Of a DNA stretch of 64,000 bases, positions 1 through 8,598 are shown one piece after another. Source of the stretch: Collinsella sp. AM34-10. GTDB lineage: Bacteria; Actinomycetota; Coriobacteriia; Coriobacteriales; Coriobacteriaceae. The stretch is from assembly GCF_003469185.1 (NCBI RefSeq), contig NZ_QSIL01000003.1, positions 169,591 through 233,590 on the forward strand, given 5' to 3'. The translations under genes were made by a program, and so were the position numbers. The notes beneath the pieces are model-generated. The model had not been told where the DNA came from. It saw only the letters and a program-made list of their open reading frames with translations, and made no database searches. Position 1 is the stretch's first letter. The number at the start of each line of letters is the position of its first letter.

Positions 1-274
1 TGCCGCCTTCGATGACAATCGCCCGTCCATTGACCAGCGCGTTTGCCACCTTGCGATGTGCGCGGCTGCAGATGGCCGCCACGGTGGCGCGAGCGATACC
101 CATTTGTTGGGCGACTGCCTCCTGATTGAGTCCTTCCAGGTCGCACAGTCGCAGGACCTCGAGTTCGTCGACCGTCATGTCGATGGCATCTCCGCTGGCA
201 AGGCCGTCGGGGGTAAAACCGCGATATTCGGGGATGATCCCAACGCGGCGCAATTTTTCTCGTCTTCCCGCCAT
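1..274 (-). CDS. DUF134 (UPF0251) DNA-binding regulator, 3' end cut by window edge
   Basis: The first 91 codons of a minus-strand gene that runs off the left edge. The protein starts MAGRREKLRRVGIIPE and continues through MTVDELEVLRLCDLEGLNQE into a helix-turn-helix (QEAVAQQMGIARATVAAI), ending at VNGRAIVIEGG. This is the layout of the DUF134/UPF0251 family, small predicted DNA-binding proteins often found near iron-molybdenum-cofactor-type (NifX/NifB) proteins. The usual Cys-rich opening (RxRKxxxCxxP) is replaced here by RREKLRRVGIIP. Two CATATG-centred palindromes lie just upstream and could be its own operators. The start at 274 has GGAGAGT just upstream. The family call is from motifs; its target is unknown. 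Confidence 0.75.
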   Translation of the reverse strand, partial: MAGRREKLRRVGIIPEYRGFTPDGLASGDAIDMTVDELEVLRLCDLEGLNQEAVAQQMGIARATVAAICSRAHRKVANALVNGRAIVIEGG

Positions 275-288
275 TCACTCTCCTTATC

Positions 289-300
289 TGACATATGTCA
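289..300. promoter_or_regulatory. Palindrome TGACATATGTCA, operator-like
   Basis: A perfect 12-bp palindrome 15 bp upstream of the DUF134 start codon. Its core recurs in the larger palindrome at 339-356. Spacing and repetition suggest a regulator binding site; this is inference. Confidence 0.4.
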
Positions 301-338
301 ACAATAGAATATCGAACGTGCGGATATGCGCAAGGAAT

Positions 339-356
339 TTCTGGCATATGTCAGAA
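339..356. promoter_or_regulatory. Palindrome TTCTGGCATATGTCAGAA, operator-like
   Basis: An 18-bp palindrome with one mismatched pair, lying about 50 bp (five helical turns) from the related site at 289-300, between the divergent DUF134 gene and thyA. It could control either gene. No -10/-35 pair was assigned with confidence. Confidence 0.4.
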
Positions 357-440
357 AATGAGGGCTTATGTTTGGGCTGTGGGGTCGCGTGCGCCTAGGC
401 TACAATGAATTTCGCTTATAGGCGACTGACAGGAGGGTCA

Positions 441-1289
441 ATGAGCAAGGCTGATCAACAGTTTGTAACCATGTGCCGCGATATCTTGGACCATGGCACC
501 ACCACCGAGGGCCAAAAGGTCCGACCGGTGTGGGAGGACGGCACCCCTGCCTATACCATTAAAAACTTTGGCGTTACGGCTCGCTACGACCTGCGTGAGG
601 AGTTTCCCGCGCTCACACTGCGTCGCACGGCGCTTAAGTCTGCCATGGACGAGATCTTGTGGATCTATCAAAAGAAGTCAAATAACGTCCGCGACCTCAA
701 CAGCCATATTTGGGATGAGTGGGCCGACGAGACTGGCTCCATCGGCAAGGCCTACGGGTACCAGATTGGGCAGAAAAGCCATTATGCCGAGGGTGACTTT
801 GACCAGATGGACCGCGTGCTGTACGACCTTAAGAACACGCCGTACAGCCGCCGCATCATGACCAACACGTACGTGTTTAGCGACCTGTCCGAAATGCACC
901 TGTATCCGTGCGCGTACAGCGTGACCTATAACGTCACGCAGCGCCCGCAGGACGATAAACCCACACTCAACATGATTCTCAACCAGCGCAGCCAGGACAT
1001 TTTAGCCGCCAACAACTGGAATGTGTGCCAGTACGCCATTTTGCTGATGATGGTCGCGCAGTCGGTCGATATGATTCCCGGTGAGCTGCTGCATGTGATT
1101 GCCGATGCCCACATTTACGACCGTCATGTCGATATTGTCCGTGAACTTATCGAGCGTCCGCAGTTTGCGGCGCCCAAGGTAACGCTTAACCCCGACGTGC
1201 ACGATTTCTATGCGTTTACGACCGATGACCTCATCGTCGAGGGCTACGAGCACGGCCCGCAGGTCAAGAACATTCCCATTGCGGTGTAG
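441..1289 (+). CDS. thyA: Thymidylate synthase ThyA
   Basis: Makes dTMP from dUMP using methylene-tetrahydrofolate as both carbon donor and reductant. The product is 282 residues. The nucleophile is Cys157 in HLYPCAYS. The dUMP-binding stretch RSQDILAANNWN has the AANNWN form typical of Bacillus-type ThyA rather than the E. coli form. The start at 441 was chosen because AGGAGGG (431-437) sits just upstream; an in-frame upstream extension to 405 has no such site. It is followed at once by folA, which recycles the dihydrofolate this enzyme produces. Confidence 0.95.
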   Translation: MSKADQQFVTMCRDILDHGTTTEGQKVRPVWEDGTPAYTIKNFGVTARYDLREEFPALTLRRTALKSAMDEILWIYQKKSNNVRDLNSHIWDEWADETGSIGKAYGYQIGQKSHYAEGDFDQMDRVLYDLKNTPYSRRIMTNTYVFSDLSEMHLYPCAYSVTYNVTQRPQDDKPTLNMILNQRSQDILAANNWNVCQYAILLMMVAQSVDMIPGELLHVIADAHIYDRHVDIVRELIERPQFAAPKVTLNPDVHDFYAFTTDDLIVEGYEHGPQVKNIPIAV

Positions 1290-1298
1290 GTGGCGCTC

Positions 1299-1817
1299 AT
1301 GACGTGTAAGCTTTCTGCCATCGTCGCCGTGTGTGACGACTGGGGCATTGGATGTGAGGGCGACATGGTGGTTTCCAATCGCGCCGACATGCGCCATTTT
1401 GTGGCCTGCACCAAGGGTTGCCCGGTCATTATGGGGCGCAAGACGCTACTGAGTTTTCCTGGTGGGCGTCCGCTCAAAAACCGCCGCAATATCGTGCTCA
1501 CCCGCGACGAGAGCTTTGCTCCCGAGGGCGTCGACGTGGTGCATAGCATCGACGAGGCGCTCGCTGCGGTTGCCGATGAGCCCGTTGCGTGGGTGATCGG
1601 CGGTGGCGAGGTGTATCGGCAGTTTTTGCCGTATTGCGTGGAGGCCGAGGTCACGCACAACCATTGCGTCCATCACGTGGACACGTACTTTCTCGACTTG
1701 GATGCCGATCCCGCGTGGGAGATTGCGCGGGCCAGCGAATCGACGGTTGTCGCTGCCGGAGAGGGCGATGAGGGCCTCAATTATGAGTTCGTGACGTATC
1801 GTCGCGTTGATGCGTAA
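1299..1817 (+). CDS. folA: Dihydrofolate reductase
   Basis: Reduces dihydrofolate to tetrahydrofolate with NADPH, closing the thymidylate cycle with the adjacent thyA. It has about 172 residues. Visible family motifs are GCEGDMVVSNRADMRHF (substrate site with the acidic residue), IMGRKTLLSF, NRRNIVLTRD and VIGGGEVYRQFLP. A GTG at 1290, directly after the thyA stop, is an alternative start. The two genes are certainly co-transcribed, being separated by at most 9 nt. Confidence 0.93.
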   Translation: MTCKLSAIVAVCDDWGIGCEGDMVVSNRADMRHFVACTKGCPVIMGRKTLLSFPGGRPLKNRRNIVLTRDESFAPEGVDVVHSIDEALAAVADEPVAWVIGGGEVYRQFLPYCVEAEVTHNHCVHHVDTYFLDLDADPAWEIARASESTVVAAGEGDEGLNYEFVTYRRVDA

Positions 1818-1847
1818 ACCCGATTATCCCTTCGGTATTATCGGGTT
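1817..1847 (+). terminator. Hairpin after folA
   Basis: An inverted repeat AACCCGAT (1817-1824) / ATCGGGTT (1840-1847) that overlaps the folA stop codon. There is no T-run after it, so it is only a possible terminator or mRNA 3' stabiliser. Confidence 0.45.
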
Positions 1848-1932
1848 GGAATGAGTGGCGGGGCAGCGCATGGCGTTGCCCCGATATTTGTATAGGTATA
1901 GGTGCTGCAAAGAAGGGTGCGGGCAGGCTGCT

Positions 1933-2847
1933 ATGACTGATGCCGTTGAGGTTCTGCGAATTGATTCGCTCGAGGACGAGCGGCTCGATGCCTACGTGCG
2001 ACTGACCGAGCGCGAGCTGCGCTGCGTGCTGGAGCCGCAAAAGGGCATCTTTATCGCCGAGAGTGCCAAGGTCATCGAGCGTGCGGTTCGCGCCGGATAC
2101 GAGCCGGTGAGCTTTCTTTTGGGCGAACGCTGGCTCGACCAGATGACGCCGCTGTTTGAGCGCCTGGTTGTGCGCGAGGGCGCAGGTCCGGTTCCTGTGT
2201 TCGTGGCTTCCATGGAACTCATGGAGCAGCTGACGGGCTTTAACGTGACGCGCGGTGCGCTCGCGGCGTTTCGTCGCCCGCGACAGATTCCGGTTGATGA
2301 GTTCTTGGGTGGCGTCGTCGAGGCGGCGGGGGAGCGCCCGGTGCGCGTGTGCGTGCTCGAGGGTATTGTCGACCACACGAACGTGGGTGCGATTTTCCGC
2401 TCGGCCGCCGCGCTCAATGTCGACGGTATTTTGGTCAGTCCGACGTGCTGCGACCCGCTGTACCGTCGCTCGGCCCGCGTGAGCATGGGCACGGTGTTTC
2501 AGGTGCCGTGGACGCGTATTGGCAGCGAGGCTCGTGTGTGGCCGCACGATGGCCTGGCGGCACTGCACGAAGCCGGTTTTTCGTGCGCTGCGATGGCGCT
2601 GACGGACGACTCCGTTTCGCTGGACGATCCCGCGCTCCAGGAGATTGACCGCCTGGCAATCTTTATGGGCACCGAGGGTGCTGGCCTGGGCGCCAAGACC
2701 ATCGCGGGCTGCGACCGGGCCGTGCGCATTCCGATGGCGCACGGGGTCGATTCGCTCAACGTGGCCGCGGCGAGTGCCGTCGCCTTTTGGCAGCTGTGCC
2801 CGCATGTGAGCAATGAGTATCACTACCAGCCGGGTTTGTATCACTAA
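1933..2847 (+). CDS. TrmH/SpoU-family RNA 2'-O-methyltransferase
   Basis: A SAM-dependent methyltransferase of the SPOUT class acting on rRNA or tRNA ribose; the exact target cannot be read from sequence. In 304 residues it has an N-terminal RNA-recognition part and a C-terminal SpoU domain with the knot motifs NVGAIFRSAAALNVDGIL, FMGTEGAGL and IPMAHGVDSLNVAAASAVAFW. The ATG at 1933 begins the conserved portion; an upstream in-frame start (1855) would add unconserved residues. It is probably a single-gene transcript, placed between the folA hairpin and the MATE gene. Confidence 0.85.
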   Translation: MTDAVEVLRIDSLEDERLDAYVRLTERELRCVLEPQKGIFIAESAKVIERAVRAGYEPVSFLLGERWLDQMTPLFERLVVREGAGPVPVFVASMELMEQLTGFNVTRGALAAFRRPRQIPVDEFLGGVVEAAGERPVRVCVLEGIVDHTNVGAIFRSAAALNVDGILVSPTCCDPLYRRSARVSMGTVFQVPWTRIGSEARVWPHDGLAALHEAGFSCAAMALTDDSVSLDDPALQEIDRLAIFMGTEGAGLGAKTIAGCDRAVRIPMAHGVDSLNVAAASAVAFWQLCPHVSNEYHYQPGLYH

Positions 2848-2972
2848 GCAGATAGTTCGCACCGGGCTCTGACTCGGGGTGTTTCGGTCGACGCCGGTCG
2901 GTGCTAAGCTGCTATTGGTTTTGGCCTTAAATTGCCGTTTTGTTGTTTGACGTATGCTGGTGGGGAGGGCGT

Positions 2973-4322
2973 GTGGCTAAGAAATCTACGGCTATCGATG
3001 TAACGCAGGGTGTTATTTGGCAGCAGCTGCTTTCGCTGTGCGTTCCCATCTTCTTTAGTTCGTTTTTTCAACAGGCCTACACGCTTATCGGTACCTATAT
3101 CGTCGGCCAGTTTGGCGGCAAGCTTGCACTGGGTGGCATTCAGGCCACGATGGTGCTCACCGAGCTCTGCATTGGCTTTTGCGTTGGCGTCGGCGCCGGC
3201 TGCGCGGTCATTACCGGTCAGTATTTTGGCCAGCACGATGATGAGCGACTGAGTCGTTCGGTCCATACGGCCATGACCCTCGCGCTGGTGGGCGGTATCG
3301 TTTTCTCGATTCTTGGCATAGTGTTCGTTGAGCCCATGCTGGTGCTTATGAACACACCGCATGAACTATTGGCCGAGGGCGTGGCCTATGCTCGTTGCTA
3401 TTTTGCCGCCATGGTTGCGGCGCTGCTGCTCAATATGGGAACGGCACTGCTGCGCGCCGTGGGCGACACGCGCGGGCCTGCTGTGATCATCGCTTCCGGC
3501 TGCCTTGTTAATGCGGTGCTGGATATTATTTTTGTTGCCGTGCTTCATATGGAAGCTCTGGGCTGCGGCATCGCGGTGGCGCTGACCATTTGCTCCAACG
3601 CCACGATGATCGTGATTCGTATGATGCACGCACCGGGTGCGTGGCGGCTTTCGCTGTCCAAGCTCGGCATTGATCCTGGCATTTGTAAGAGCATGATCTC
3701 GTGTGGTCTGCCGCTTGGCTTTCAGTCTGCTGCGTATTCGATTTCCAACGTTTTGATTCAGGTGTCGGTCAATTCGTTTGGTGCCGATGTCACCACGGCG
3801 TGGGGTCTTTCGGGCCGTTTGGATGGTATTGTCTGGATGGTCACCGAGGCGCTTGGCGTTTCGATCACCACGTTCTCGGCACAGAACTTTGGCGCGCGCA
3901 ACTACGAGCGCATGCGCAAGGGCTACCATACGTCGCTCGTGCTGTCGTTTATGCTCATTGGTGGCCTGTCTGCCGTGCTGCTGGTGTTCTCGGGTCCGTT
4001 GTCGCGCCTGTTTGTCGACGATGCCGCGATATCGGCCTACACCACGACGATTCTTCATTTTATCGCGCCGTTCTACGCGATCTTCTCGATTATCGAAAAT
4101 GCGTCCGGCTCCATTCGCGGTGCCGGCGTGAGCTTGCAGCCCATGCTGCTCACGATTTTTGGCACCGTCGTGCTCAGGGTGATCTGGGTGTTTGCGATTA
4201 TGCCGTTCGATCCGTCGCTTGAGCACCTGCTGCTGGTTTACCCCGTAACCTGGCTCATCACGGCCACGATGTTTACTATCTACCACCACAGCGGTAACTG
4301 GCTCGGTCGCGCCACCGCCTAG
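2973..4322 (+). CDS. MATE family multidrug/cation antiporter
   Basis: An integral membrane exporter of about 449 residues with twelve predicted hydrophobic segments in two homologous halves, of the MATE (NorM/DinF-like) family. It opens with WQQLLSLCVPIFFSSFFQQAYTL-like sequence, and the GxLGAxAAA-type helices follow. Substrates cannot be predicted. The GTG at 2973, three bases after a GGGGAGGG stretch, is the most likely start; a TTG at 2940 is in frame but has no ribosome site. Its TAG stop lies inside the palindrome it shares with the convergent adenosyltransferase gene. Confidence 0.88.
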   Translation: MAKKSTAIDVTQGVIWQQLLSLCVPIFFSSFFQQAYTLIGTYIVGQFGGKLALGGIQATMVLTELCIGFCVGVGAGCAVITGQYFGQHDDERLSRSVHTAMTLALVGGIVFSILGIVFVEPMLVLMNTPHELLAEGVAYARCYFAAMVAALLLNMGTALLRAVGDTRGPAVIIASGCLVNAVLDIIFVAVLHMEALGCGIAVALTICSNATMIVIRMMHAPGAWRLSLSKLGIDPGICKSMISCGLPLGFQSAAYSISNVLIQVSVNSFGADVTTAWGLSGRLDGIVWMVTEALGVSITTFSAQNFGARNYERMRKGYHTSLVLSFMLIGGLSAVLLVFSGPLSRLFVDDAAISAYTTTILHFIAPFYAIFSIIENASGSIRGAGVSLQPMLLTIFGTVVLRVIWVFAIMPFDPSLEHLLLVYPVTWLITATMFTIYHHSGNWLGRATA

Positions 4323-4347
4323 TCATTGGGGACGTCCGCAATGACTA
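4320..4347. terminator. Palindrome that supplies both stop codons of a convergent gene pair
   Basis: TAGTCATTG (4320-4328) and CAATGACTA (4339-4347) form a perfect 9-bp stem around a GGGAC-containing loop. The outer TAG is the MATE stop codon. The outer CTA is, on the other strand, the stop of the adenosyltransferase gene. The CATTGGGGAC stretch matches the larger element at 59174-59314. There is no long T-run. Confidence 0.6.
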
Positions 4348-4830
4348 GTATTCGATGCCTTGGCGGGCTAGGAGGCCTTCGTCGAAGTAGTGTTTGACGG
4401 GGCGCATTTCGGTGACCAGATCCGCAAGATCGGCGAGGGGGAGCAGGCCGCGGCCGGTGAGTACGAGCTCTGTTGTGGCAGGCTTTGTCGCAATGAGCAC
4501 CTCGACATCCTCGCGCGTCACAAAACCGCGGCGCATCGCCTCGCCGAGTTCGTCCAGAATGAGCACATCGACCTGTGATATCTGCTCGCGTGCGAGTTCC
4601 ATGATCTGCGCGGCGCAAGCCTCGGGCGTGTCGCGATCGGCCTGCTTAATACGCAGTCCCAGGCGCGGCGCGGCATCGTGTTCGGCGCAGTGTAGCTTCT
4701 TGGCAAACTGCAGCATGAGTACGTCGAGCCCATAACCCGTGGCGCGCAGCGCGAGTCCCAGCGCAGCCGTCGTCTTGCCCTTGCCATCGCCCGTGTAGAT
4801 CTGAACCTTGCCGACTTCCAGTGATGCCAT
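4345..4830 (-). CDS. cobO: Cob(I)yrinic acid a,c-diamide adenosyltransferase (CobO/CobA/BtuR type)
   Basis: Transfers the adenosyl group of ATP to the cobalt of corrinoids, giving coenzyme B12 forms. It is 161 residues, slightly shorter than typical members because the N-terminal extension is missing. A P-loop GDGKGKTTAALGLALRATG lies at residues 14-32 and the Walker-B-like VLILDELGEAMRRGFV near residue 98. No other cobalamin genes are in the window, so a salvage role is possible. It is divergent from ftsH and convergent with the MATE gene. Confidence 0.88.
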   Translation of the reverse strand: MASLEVGKVQIYTGDGKGKTTAALGLALRATGYGLDVLMLQFAKKLHCAEHDAAPRLGLRIKQADRDTPEACAAQIMELAREQISQVDVLILDELGEAMRRGFVTREDVEVLIATKPATTELVLTGRGLLPLADLADLVTEMRPVKHYFDEGLLARQGIEY

Positions 4831-4907
4831 CTCTGTCCTTTCGTGCCCGGCGTCGGTTTATCGCCGTCCCGGTTGGGTATTCTAGATAGCATTATCAACC
4901 CCAGTAG

Positions 4908-6815
4908 ATGGAGTTCAAGCAGATGGAGATGGATGACAACAAACGTAGACGGAATATGATCCTCTACGTGCTCATCGCCTTCGTCGTCTACCTCGTGCTC
5001 TCGACCGTTCTGTTCCCCAACATCGGTCACACGCAGCAGATTACGAAGACCGATTATTCGACGTTTGTCAAAGCGCTCGATAAGAAAAGCGTCGACAAGG
5101 TCGAGTACAACACGGACGATTACACGATTTATTACACCAAGAAGGGCGAGGACGAGAACATCGCCTACAAGACGACCGGTGTGCCGAATGACGCGGGCTT
5201 TACCGATCGCGTGCTTGAATCTGGCGCCTCGCTTGAGTCGGTCGTTCCCGATAAGAACTCGGGTCTGATGACCTACTACCTGCTCACCCTCATTCTTCCC
5301 ATGGTGATTTTCTTCCTGATTGGCTGGTGGCTCAACCGCCGCATGAAGAAGGCCATGGGTGATGACGGTCCCTCGATGAACTTTGGCGGCGGTGGTTTTG
5401 GCGGCGGTGGACTGGGCAAGTCCGGTGCTCGCGTGATCGCCTCCAAGGATGTGGGCGTGACCTTTAAGGATGTCGCCGGCCAGGAAGAGGCCAAGGAGTC
5501 CCTCAAGGAGGTCGTCGACTTTCTGGAGAAGCCGCAGCGCTACGAGGAGATCGGCGCCAAGCTGCCGCGCGGTGCCCTCCTTGTCGGCCCTCCGGGTACG
5601 GGTAAGACCCTGCTTGCCAAGGCCGTTGCCGGCGAGGCGGGCGTTCCGTTCTTTAGTATTTCTGGTTCTGAGTTCGTCGAGATGTTCGTCGGCCGTGGCG
5701 CCGCTAAGGTTCGCGATCTGTTTAAGCAGGCCAAGGAAAAGGCCCCGTGCATCGTCTTTATCGATGAGATCGATACCATCGGCAAGAAGCGCGATGGCGG
5801 CGGCTTTAGTGGCAACGACGAGCGCGAGCAGACGCTCAACCAGCTGCTGACCGAGATGGACGGCTTTGATAACCACAAGGGTATTGTCGTTCTCGCTGCC
5901 ACCAACCGTCCCGATAGCCTTGACCCGGCCCTGCTGCGCCCCGGCCGCTTTGACCGCCGTATTCCCGTTGAGCTGCCCGACCTGACCGGACGTAAGAACA
6001 TTCTTGAGCTCCATGCCAAGAGCGTGAAGACGCAGCCGCCGATCGACCTGACCGCGATTGCCCGCGCCACGCCCGGTGCCTCGGGCGCCGACCTTGCCAA
6101 CATCATCAACGAGGGCGCCCTGCGTGCCGTCCGCGAGGGTCGCAAGCGCGCCACTCAGGACGATTTTGAGGAGTCGGTGGAGGTTGTCATCGCCGGTCAG
6201 CAGCGCAAGTCCACGGTGCTGTCCGATCACGAGAAGCAGGTTGTTTCTTACCACGAGATCGGCCATGCCATCGTTGCCGCCCGCCAGAAGGGCTCTGCGC
6301 CGGTTACCAAGATCACCATCGTGCCGCGCACGAGCGGCGCTCTGGGCTACACCATGCAGGTCGAGGAGGACGAGCGCTTCCTGACCACGCGCCAGGAGGT
6401 TCTGGACAAGCTCGCCGTCTACTGCGGCGGACGTGCTGCCGAGGAGCTCATCTTTGGCGAGATGACGACCGGTGCGGCCAACGACATCGAGCAGGCCACT
6501 AAGCTCGCCCGTAATATGGTGACACGCTTTGGTATGTCCGATGAGTTTGGCATGATGGCGCTCGGTACCGTCCAGAACGCGTACCTCAACCAGGACACGT
6601 CGCTTACCTGCGCTCCCGGTACGGCCGAGCGCGTGGACGCGATTGTCGCCAAGCTGATTGAGGATGCGCACGATCGTGCCCTGCAGATCCTCAAGGAGAA
6701 CAAGTTTAAGCTCCACGAGCTGGCTCGTTATCTGTACAAGAAGGAGACGATTACGGGCGAGGAGTTCATGAATCTCCTTACGCGCGAGAATCCGCTGATG
6801 CCAAAGCAGCAGTAA
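4908..6815 (+). CDS. ftsH: ATP-dependent zinc metalloprotease FtsH
   Basis: A membrane-anchored AAA+ protease that degrades misfolded membrane proteins and short-lived regulators. It has 635 residues: TM1 about 17-37, an extracytoplasmic domain, TM2 about 121-142, a glycine-rich linker, Walker A GPPGTGKT (227-234), Walker B IVFIDEID (282-289), and the arginine-finger region [19 protein letters not shown]. The zinc site is HEIGH (449-453) with the third ligand Asp526 in [11 protein letters not shown]. Most FtsH proteins have HEAGH, so Ile451 is a minor substitution outside the catalytic residues. An ATG at 4923 is an alternative start. Confidence 0.96.
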   Translation: MEFKQMEMDDNKRRRNMILYVLIAFVVYLVLSTVLFPNIGHTQQITKTDYSTFVKALDKKSVDKVEYNTDDYTIYYTKKGEDENIAYKTTGVPNDAGFTDRVLESGASLESVVPDKNSGLMTYYLLTLILPMVIFFLIGWWLNRRMKKAMGDDGPSMNFGGGGFGGGGLGKSGARVIASKDVGVTFKDVAGQEEAKESLKEVVDFLEKPQRYEEIGAKLPRGALLVGPPGTGKTLLAKAVAGEAGVPFFSISGSEFVEMFVGRGAAKVRDLFKQAKEKAPCIVFIDEIDTIGKKRDGGGFSGNDEREQTLNQLLTEMDGFDNHKGIVVLAATNRPDSLDPALLRPGRFDRRIPVELPDLTGRKNILELHAKSVKTQPPIDLTAIARATPGASGADLANIINEGALRAVREGRKRATQDDFEESVEVVIAGQQRKSTVLSDHEKQVVSYHEIGHAIVAARQKGSAPVTKITIVPRTSGALGYTMQVEEDERFLTTRQEVLDKLAVYCGGRAAEELIFGEMTTGAANDIEQATKLARNMVTRFGMSDEFGMMALGTVQNAYLNQDTSLTCAPGTAERVDAIVAKLIEDAHDRALQILKENKFKLHELARYLYKKETITGEEFMNLLTRENPLMPKQQ

Positions 6816-6833
6816 CACTAGTTGCGCTGTGTC

Positions 6834-6876
6834 AATCGCCCCATTTGAGTGTCCATCTCAAATGGGGCGATTTTGC
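6834..6876 (+). terminator. Strong intrinsic terminator after ftsH
   Basis: A perfect 16-bp stem, 6834-6849 pairing with 6857-6872 (core CGCCCCATTTGAG), with a 7-nt loop and a T-run. It overlaps the leader of the next gene, so that gene may rely on read-through or on a promoter inside this stretch. Confidence 0.9.
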
Positions 6877-6893
6877 GTGAGGAGAGTTGTTAT

Positions 6894-7385
6894 ATGAAGA
6901 TCGTGGTGAGTGCCTGCTTGATGGGCGAGAGCTGCAAGTATAACGGGCTCGATAACTACCATCGCGAGCTGGTCGAGGCTTGCGAGCGCACGGGGACCGA
7001 GGTCCTGTTGGTATGCCCCGAGGTCTTTGGCGGCCTTCCCACACCGCGCAAGCCGTCCGAGATTGTGAGCGGCGAGGTCCGTACCTGCGAGGGCGCCTCA
7101 GTCGATCGCGAGTTTCGCCTGGGTGCCCAACGTGCGCTCGATATGTGCGAGCAGGCGGGCGGCCCGTCCGAGATCGCTGCGTGCGTCTTGCAGGACCGTA
7201 GCCCCTCGTGCGGTGCGGGTCGCGTCTACGATGGCACCTTTAGCGGTACGCTCACCGCGGGTAACGGCGTTTTCGTTGACTTGCTCCTGCGCCACGGGTA
7301 CCGTGTGATCCCTGCAAGCGAATTTGACCCCAGCATGCTGGAACATTGTTCACAGCACTCGAACCCAACACTTCCTCACGGGTGA
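6894..7385 (+). CDS. DUF523 family protein
   Basis: A 163-residue protein of the DUF523 family (COG1683). The family signature is visible: VVSACLMGESCKYNG at the N-terminus, CPEVFGGLPTPRKPSEI in the middle, and LQDRSPSCGAGRVYDGTF with its conserved SCG motif. The function is unproven; the conserved cysteines suggest a metal or thiol chemistry. The start at 6894 has GAGGAGA (6879-6885) upstream. The last 20 or so residues (EHCSQHSNPTLPHG) do not look like the family, and base composition drops right after, so the C-terminus may have been rewritten by the junction with the AT-rich patch. Confidence 0.82.
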   Translation: MKIVVSACLMGESCKYNGLDNYHRELVEACERTGTEVLLVCPEVFGGLPTPRKPSEIVSGEVRTCEGASVDREFRLGAQRALDMCEQAGGPSEIAACVLQDRSPSCGAGRVYDGTFSGTLTAGNGVFVDLLLRHGYRVIPASEFDPSMLEHCSQHSNPTLPHG

Positions 7386-7485
7386 CCGTTTTGGCATCAT
7401 CCGTGAAGCTGATATTGAGTACGACCGCGTGCCTGCCCCAAACCTTGCTAGGAACGAGTACAGCAAACTGGAATTTTCAAATTAG
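7345..7485 (+). pseudogene. Possible C-terminal remnant of an unknown gene
   Basis: Frame +1 relative to the DUF523 reading frame stays open here and encodes a protein-like tail (LTGDRFGIIREADIEYDRVP and onward) that stops at 7483-7485, overlapping the convergent peptidase stop. There is no start codon or ribosome site. It looks like the 3' end of a gene left at an insertion edge. I cannot name the family. Confidence 0.3.
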
Positions 7486-8087
7486 TCTTTGCAAATTACC
7501 TTTGAACCTTCACCATCAATTACAATTCCCTGACGGTTGTTAATTGGGCATAGATTCAAATCCGAAAACTCAGTCATTATTGTCTCGGTAACTTTCTTAA
7601 ATGGTGCTGTAAGATAATGCGGAAGAACATAGAAATCAATCAAATTAAGCCCTGCATCATTTTCTTGTGAGTAGTCCTCCGGCTTTTCATCCATTTGCTC
7701 GATATATTGGATGCTTGGAGCGCATACAATCGCACCTGCCGATTCACCAATCATCAGTTTTCCCTTTGCCAATTCTTTCTTCAACAGCTCATCCGTTCCC
7801 GTTTTACGGAGCTGGTCTATAAGGAAAAAAGAATTTCCGCCGGTAAAATAGATCACATCCGCATCTTCAAAAAGAGACTGTATCGTTGAATAAGCCTCCG
7901 TTGAAATATCAATTTCAGTTACGATTGCTCCCAACTTTTTGAATATTTTTCGAGCCGAGCCGACATAACCGGTGTAGTCTTCACGCAGCGAAGCTGTTGG
8001 AATAAATGCGACTTTTTTATTTTCAATTTCTTCCTTTATCAGACTTCCTACACTTGAAAAGTGAGAACATAAAAACAGTTTCATCAA
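7482..8087 (-). CDS. Peptidase S51 family protein (PepE/cyanophycinase-like)
   Basis: A predicted cytoplasmic serine peptidase of the class-I-glutamine-amidotransferase-like fold, 201 residues. The nucleophile elbow GESAGAIV is near residue 115, preceded by YFTGGNSFFLIDQL, and the C-terminal half contains VLPHYL. Family members include aspartyl dipeptidase PepE. Two consecutive ATGs begin the gene; AAAGGAG seven bases before the first sets the start at 8087. Codon use and base content are clearly AT-richer than all neighbours, so this gene was probably acquired from a low-GC Firmicute. No mobility gene accompanies it. Confidence 0.85.
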   Translation of the reverse strand: MMKLFLCSHFSSVGSLIKEEIENKKVAFIPTASLREDYTGYVGSARKIFKKLGAIVTEIDISTEAYSTIQSLFEDADVIYFTGGNSFFLIDQLRKTGTDELLKKELAKGKLMIGESAGAIVCAPSIQYIEQMDEKPEDYSQENDAGLNLIDFYVLPHYLTAPFKKVTETIMTEFSDLNLCPINNRQGIVIDGEGSKVICKD

Positions 8088-8548
8088 TATTCTCCTTTAT
8101 ATATAAATTCTTATTTGTTGAACTAAGCCGTGTATACCATACTCTCCAATGAAAGAACGCCCTGATATAGCGAAATTTTGCCGTTTTCCTGCGTACGTGC
8201 GTACACACTCCACAGGAATGCTAAGGGGCCTGCCCCCTTAGCACACGGACTTTGGAACAAAGTCTAGTGTGTTACGCCTTGCCAGAGGTGTACAGGCTCT
8301 CGGTATGCACGTACGAAGCAATTGCCATCAATGCCCCATATAAGTGGCGATCAAGTTCGCATAAAGCGACCTTGATCCCGCAAAACAAAAGGCAGGATAC
8401 CATCACCACGATGATGCCCTGCCTCTGTTCGTTCCTGTTTACCGTTCCGAGTAGTCCTTCCGCAGAATTTCCGATAAACAAAAAACGTACCCGAACCCTT
8501 TCTCGTAAAGAATCGGGTTCGAGTACGAACTGAATGCTGGAGCAATAA
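8088..8548. other. Gene-poor AT-rich stretch with hairpins and probable gene debris
   Basis: About 460 bases without a convincing gene. It holds two adjacent hairpins: TGCTAAGGGG/CCCCTTAGCA (8219-8243) and GACTTTG/CAAAGTC inside CACAC/GTGTG (8242-8271). An inverted repeat built on GTACCCGAACCC / GGGTTCG (about 8489-8525) follows. On the minus strand 8272-8540 stays open and encodes hydrophobic segments (VVMVSCLLFCGIKVALCEL), possibly the tail of a membrane protein, but it lacks a start site. Confidence 0.4.
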
Positions 8549-8591
8549 AAAACCACCAGAAAGGTGCCTGTCCCCTTTGTGGTGGTTTTGG
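8542..8591 (-). terminator. Repeated terminator-like palindrome, copy 1 (CCACCACAAAGGGGACAGG type)
   Basis: Read on the minus strand, directly after the dehydrogenase stop: AAAACCACCACAAAGG, loop GGACAGGCA, CCTTTCTGGTGGTTTT, then more T. Arms are 8574-8589 and 8549-8564. Nearly the same ~48 bases occur at 16188-16232 after a plus-strand gene, in the same orientation relative to the gene. It probably terminates transcription and belongs to a dispersed repeat family. Confidence 0.8.
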
Positions 8592-8598
8592 GCCAGCC

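Noticed and set aside
4518..6818. 766-codon open frame on the minus strand
   Set aside because: It lies opposite ftsH and part of the adenosyltransferase gene; GC-rich codon use in ftsH keeps the opposite frame open, and the translation has no family features.
8272..8556. Possible membrane protein gene on the minus strand
   Set aside because: Hydrophobic but without a start codon context or ribosome site, and its 5' end lies in the repeated terminator. Kept only as possible debris in the region note.
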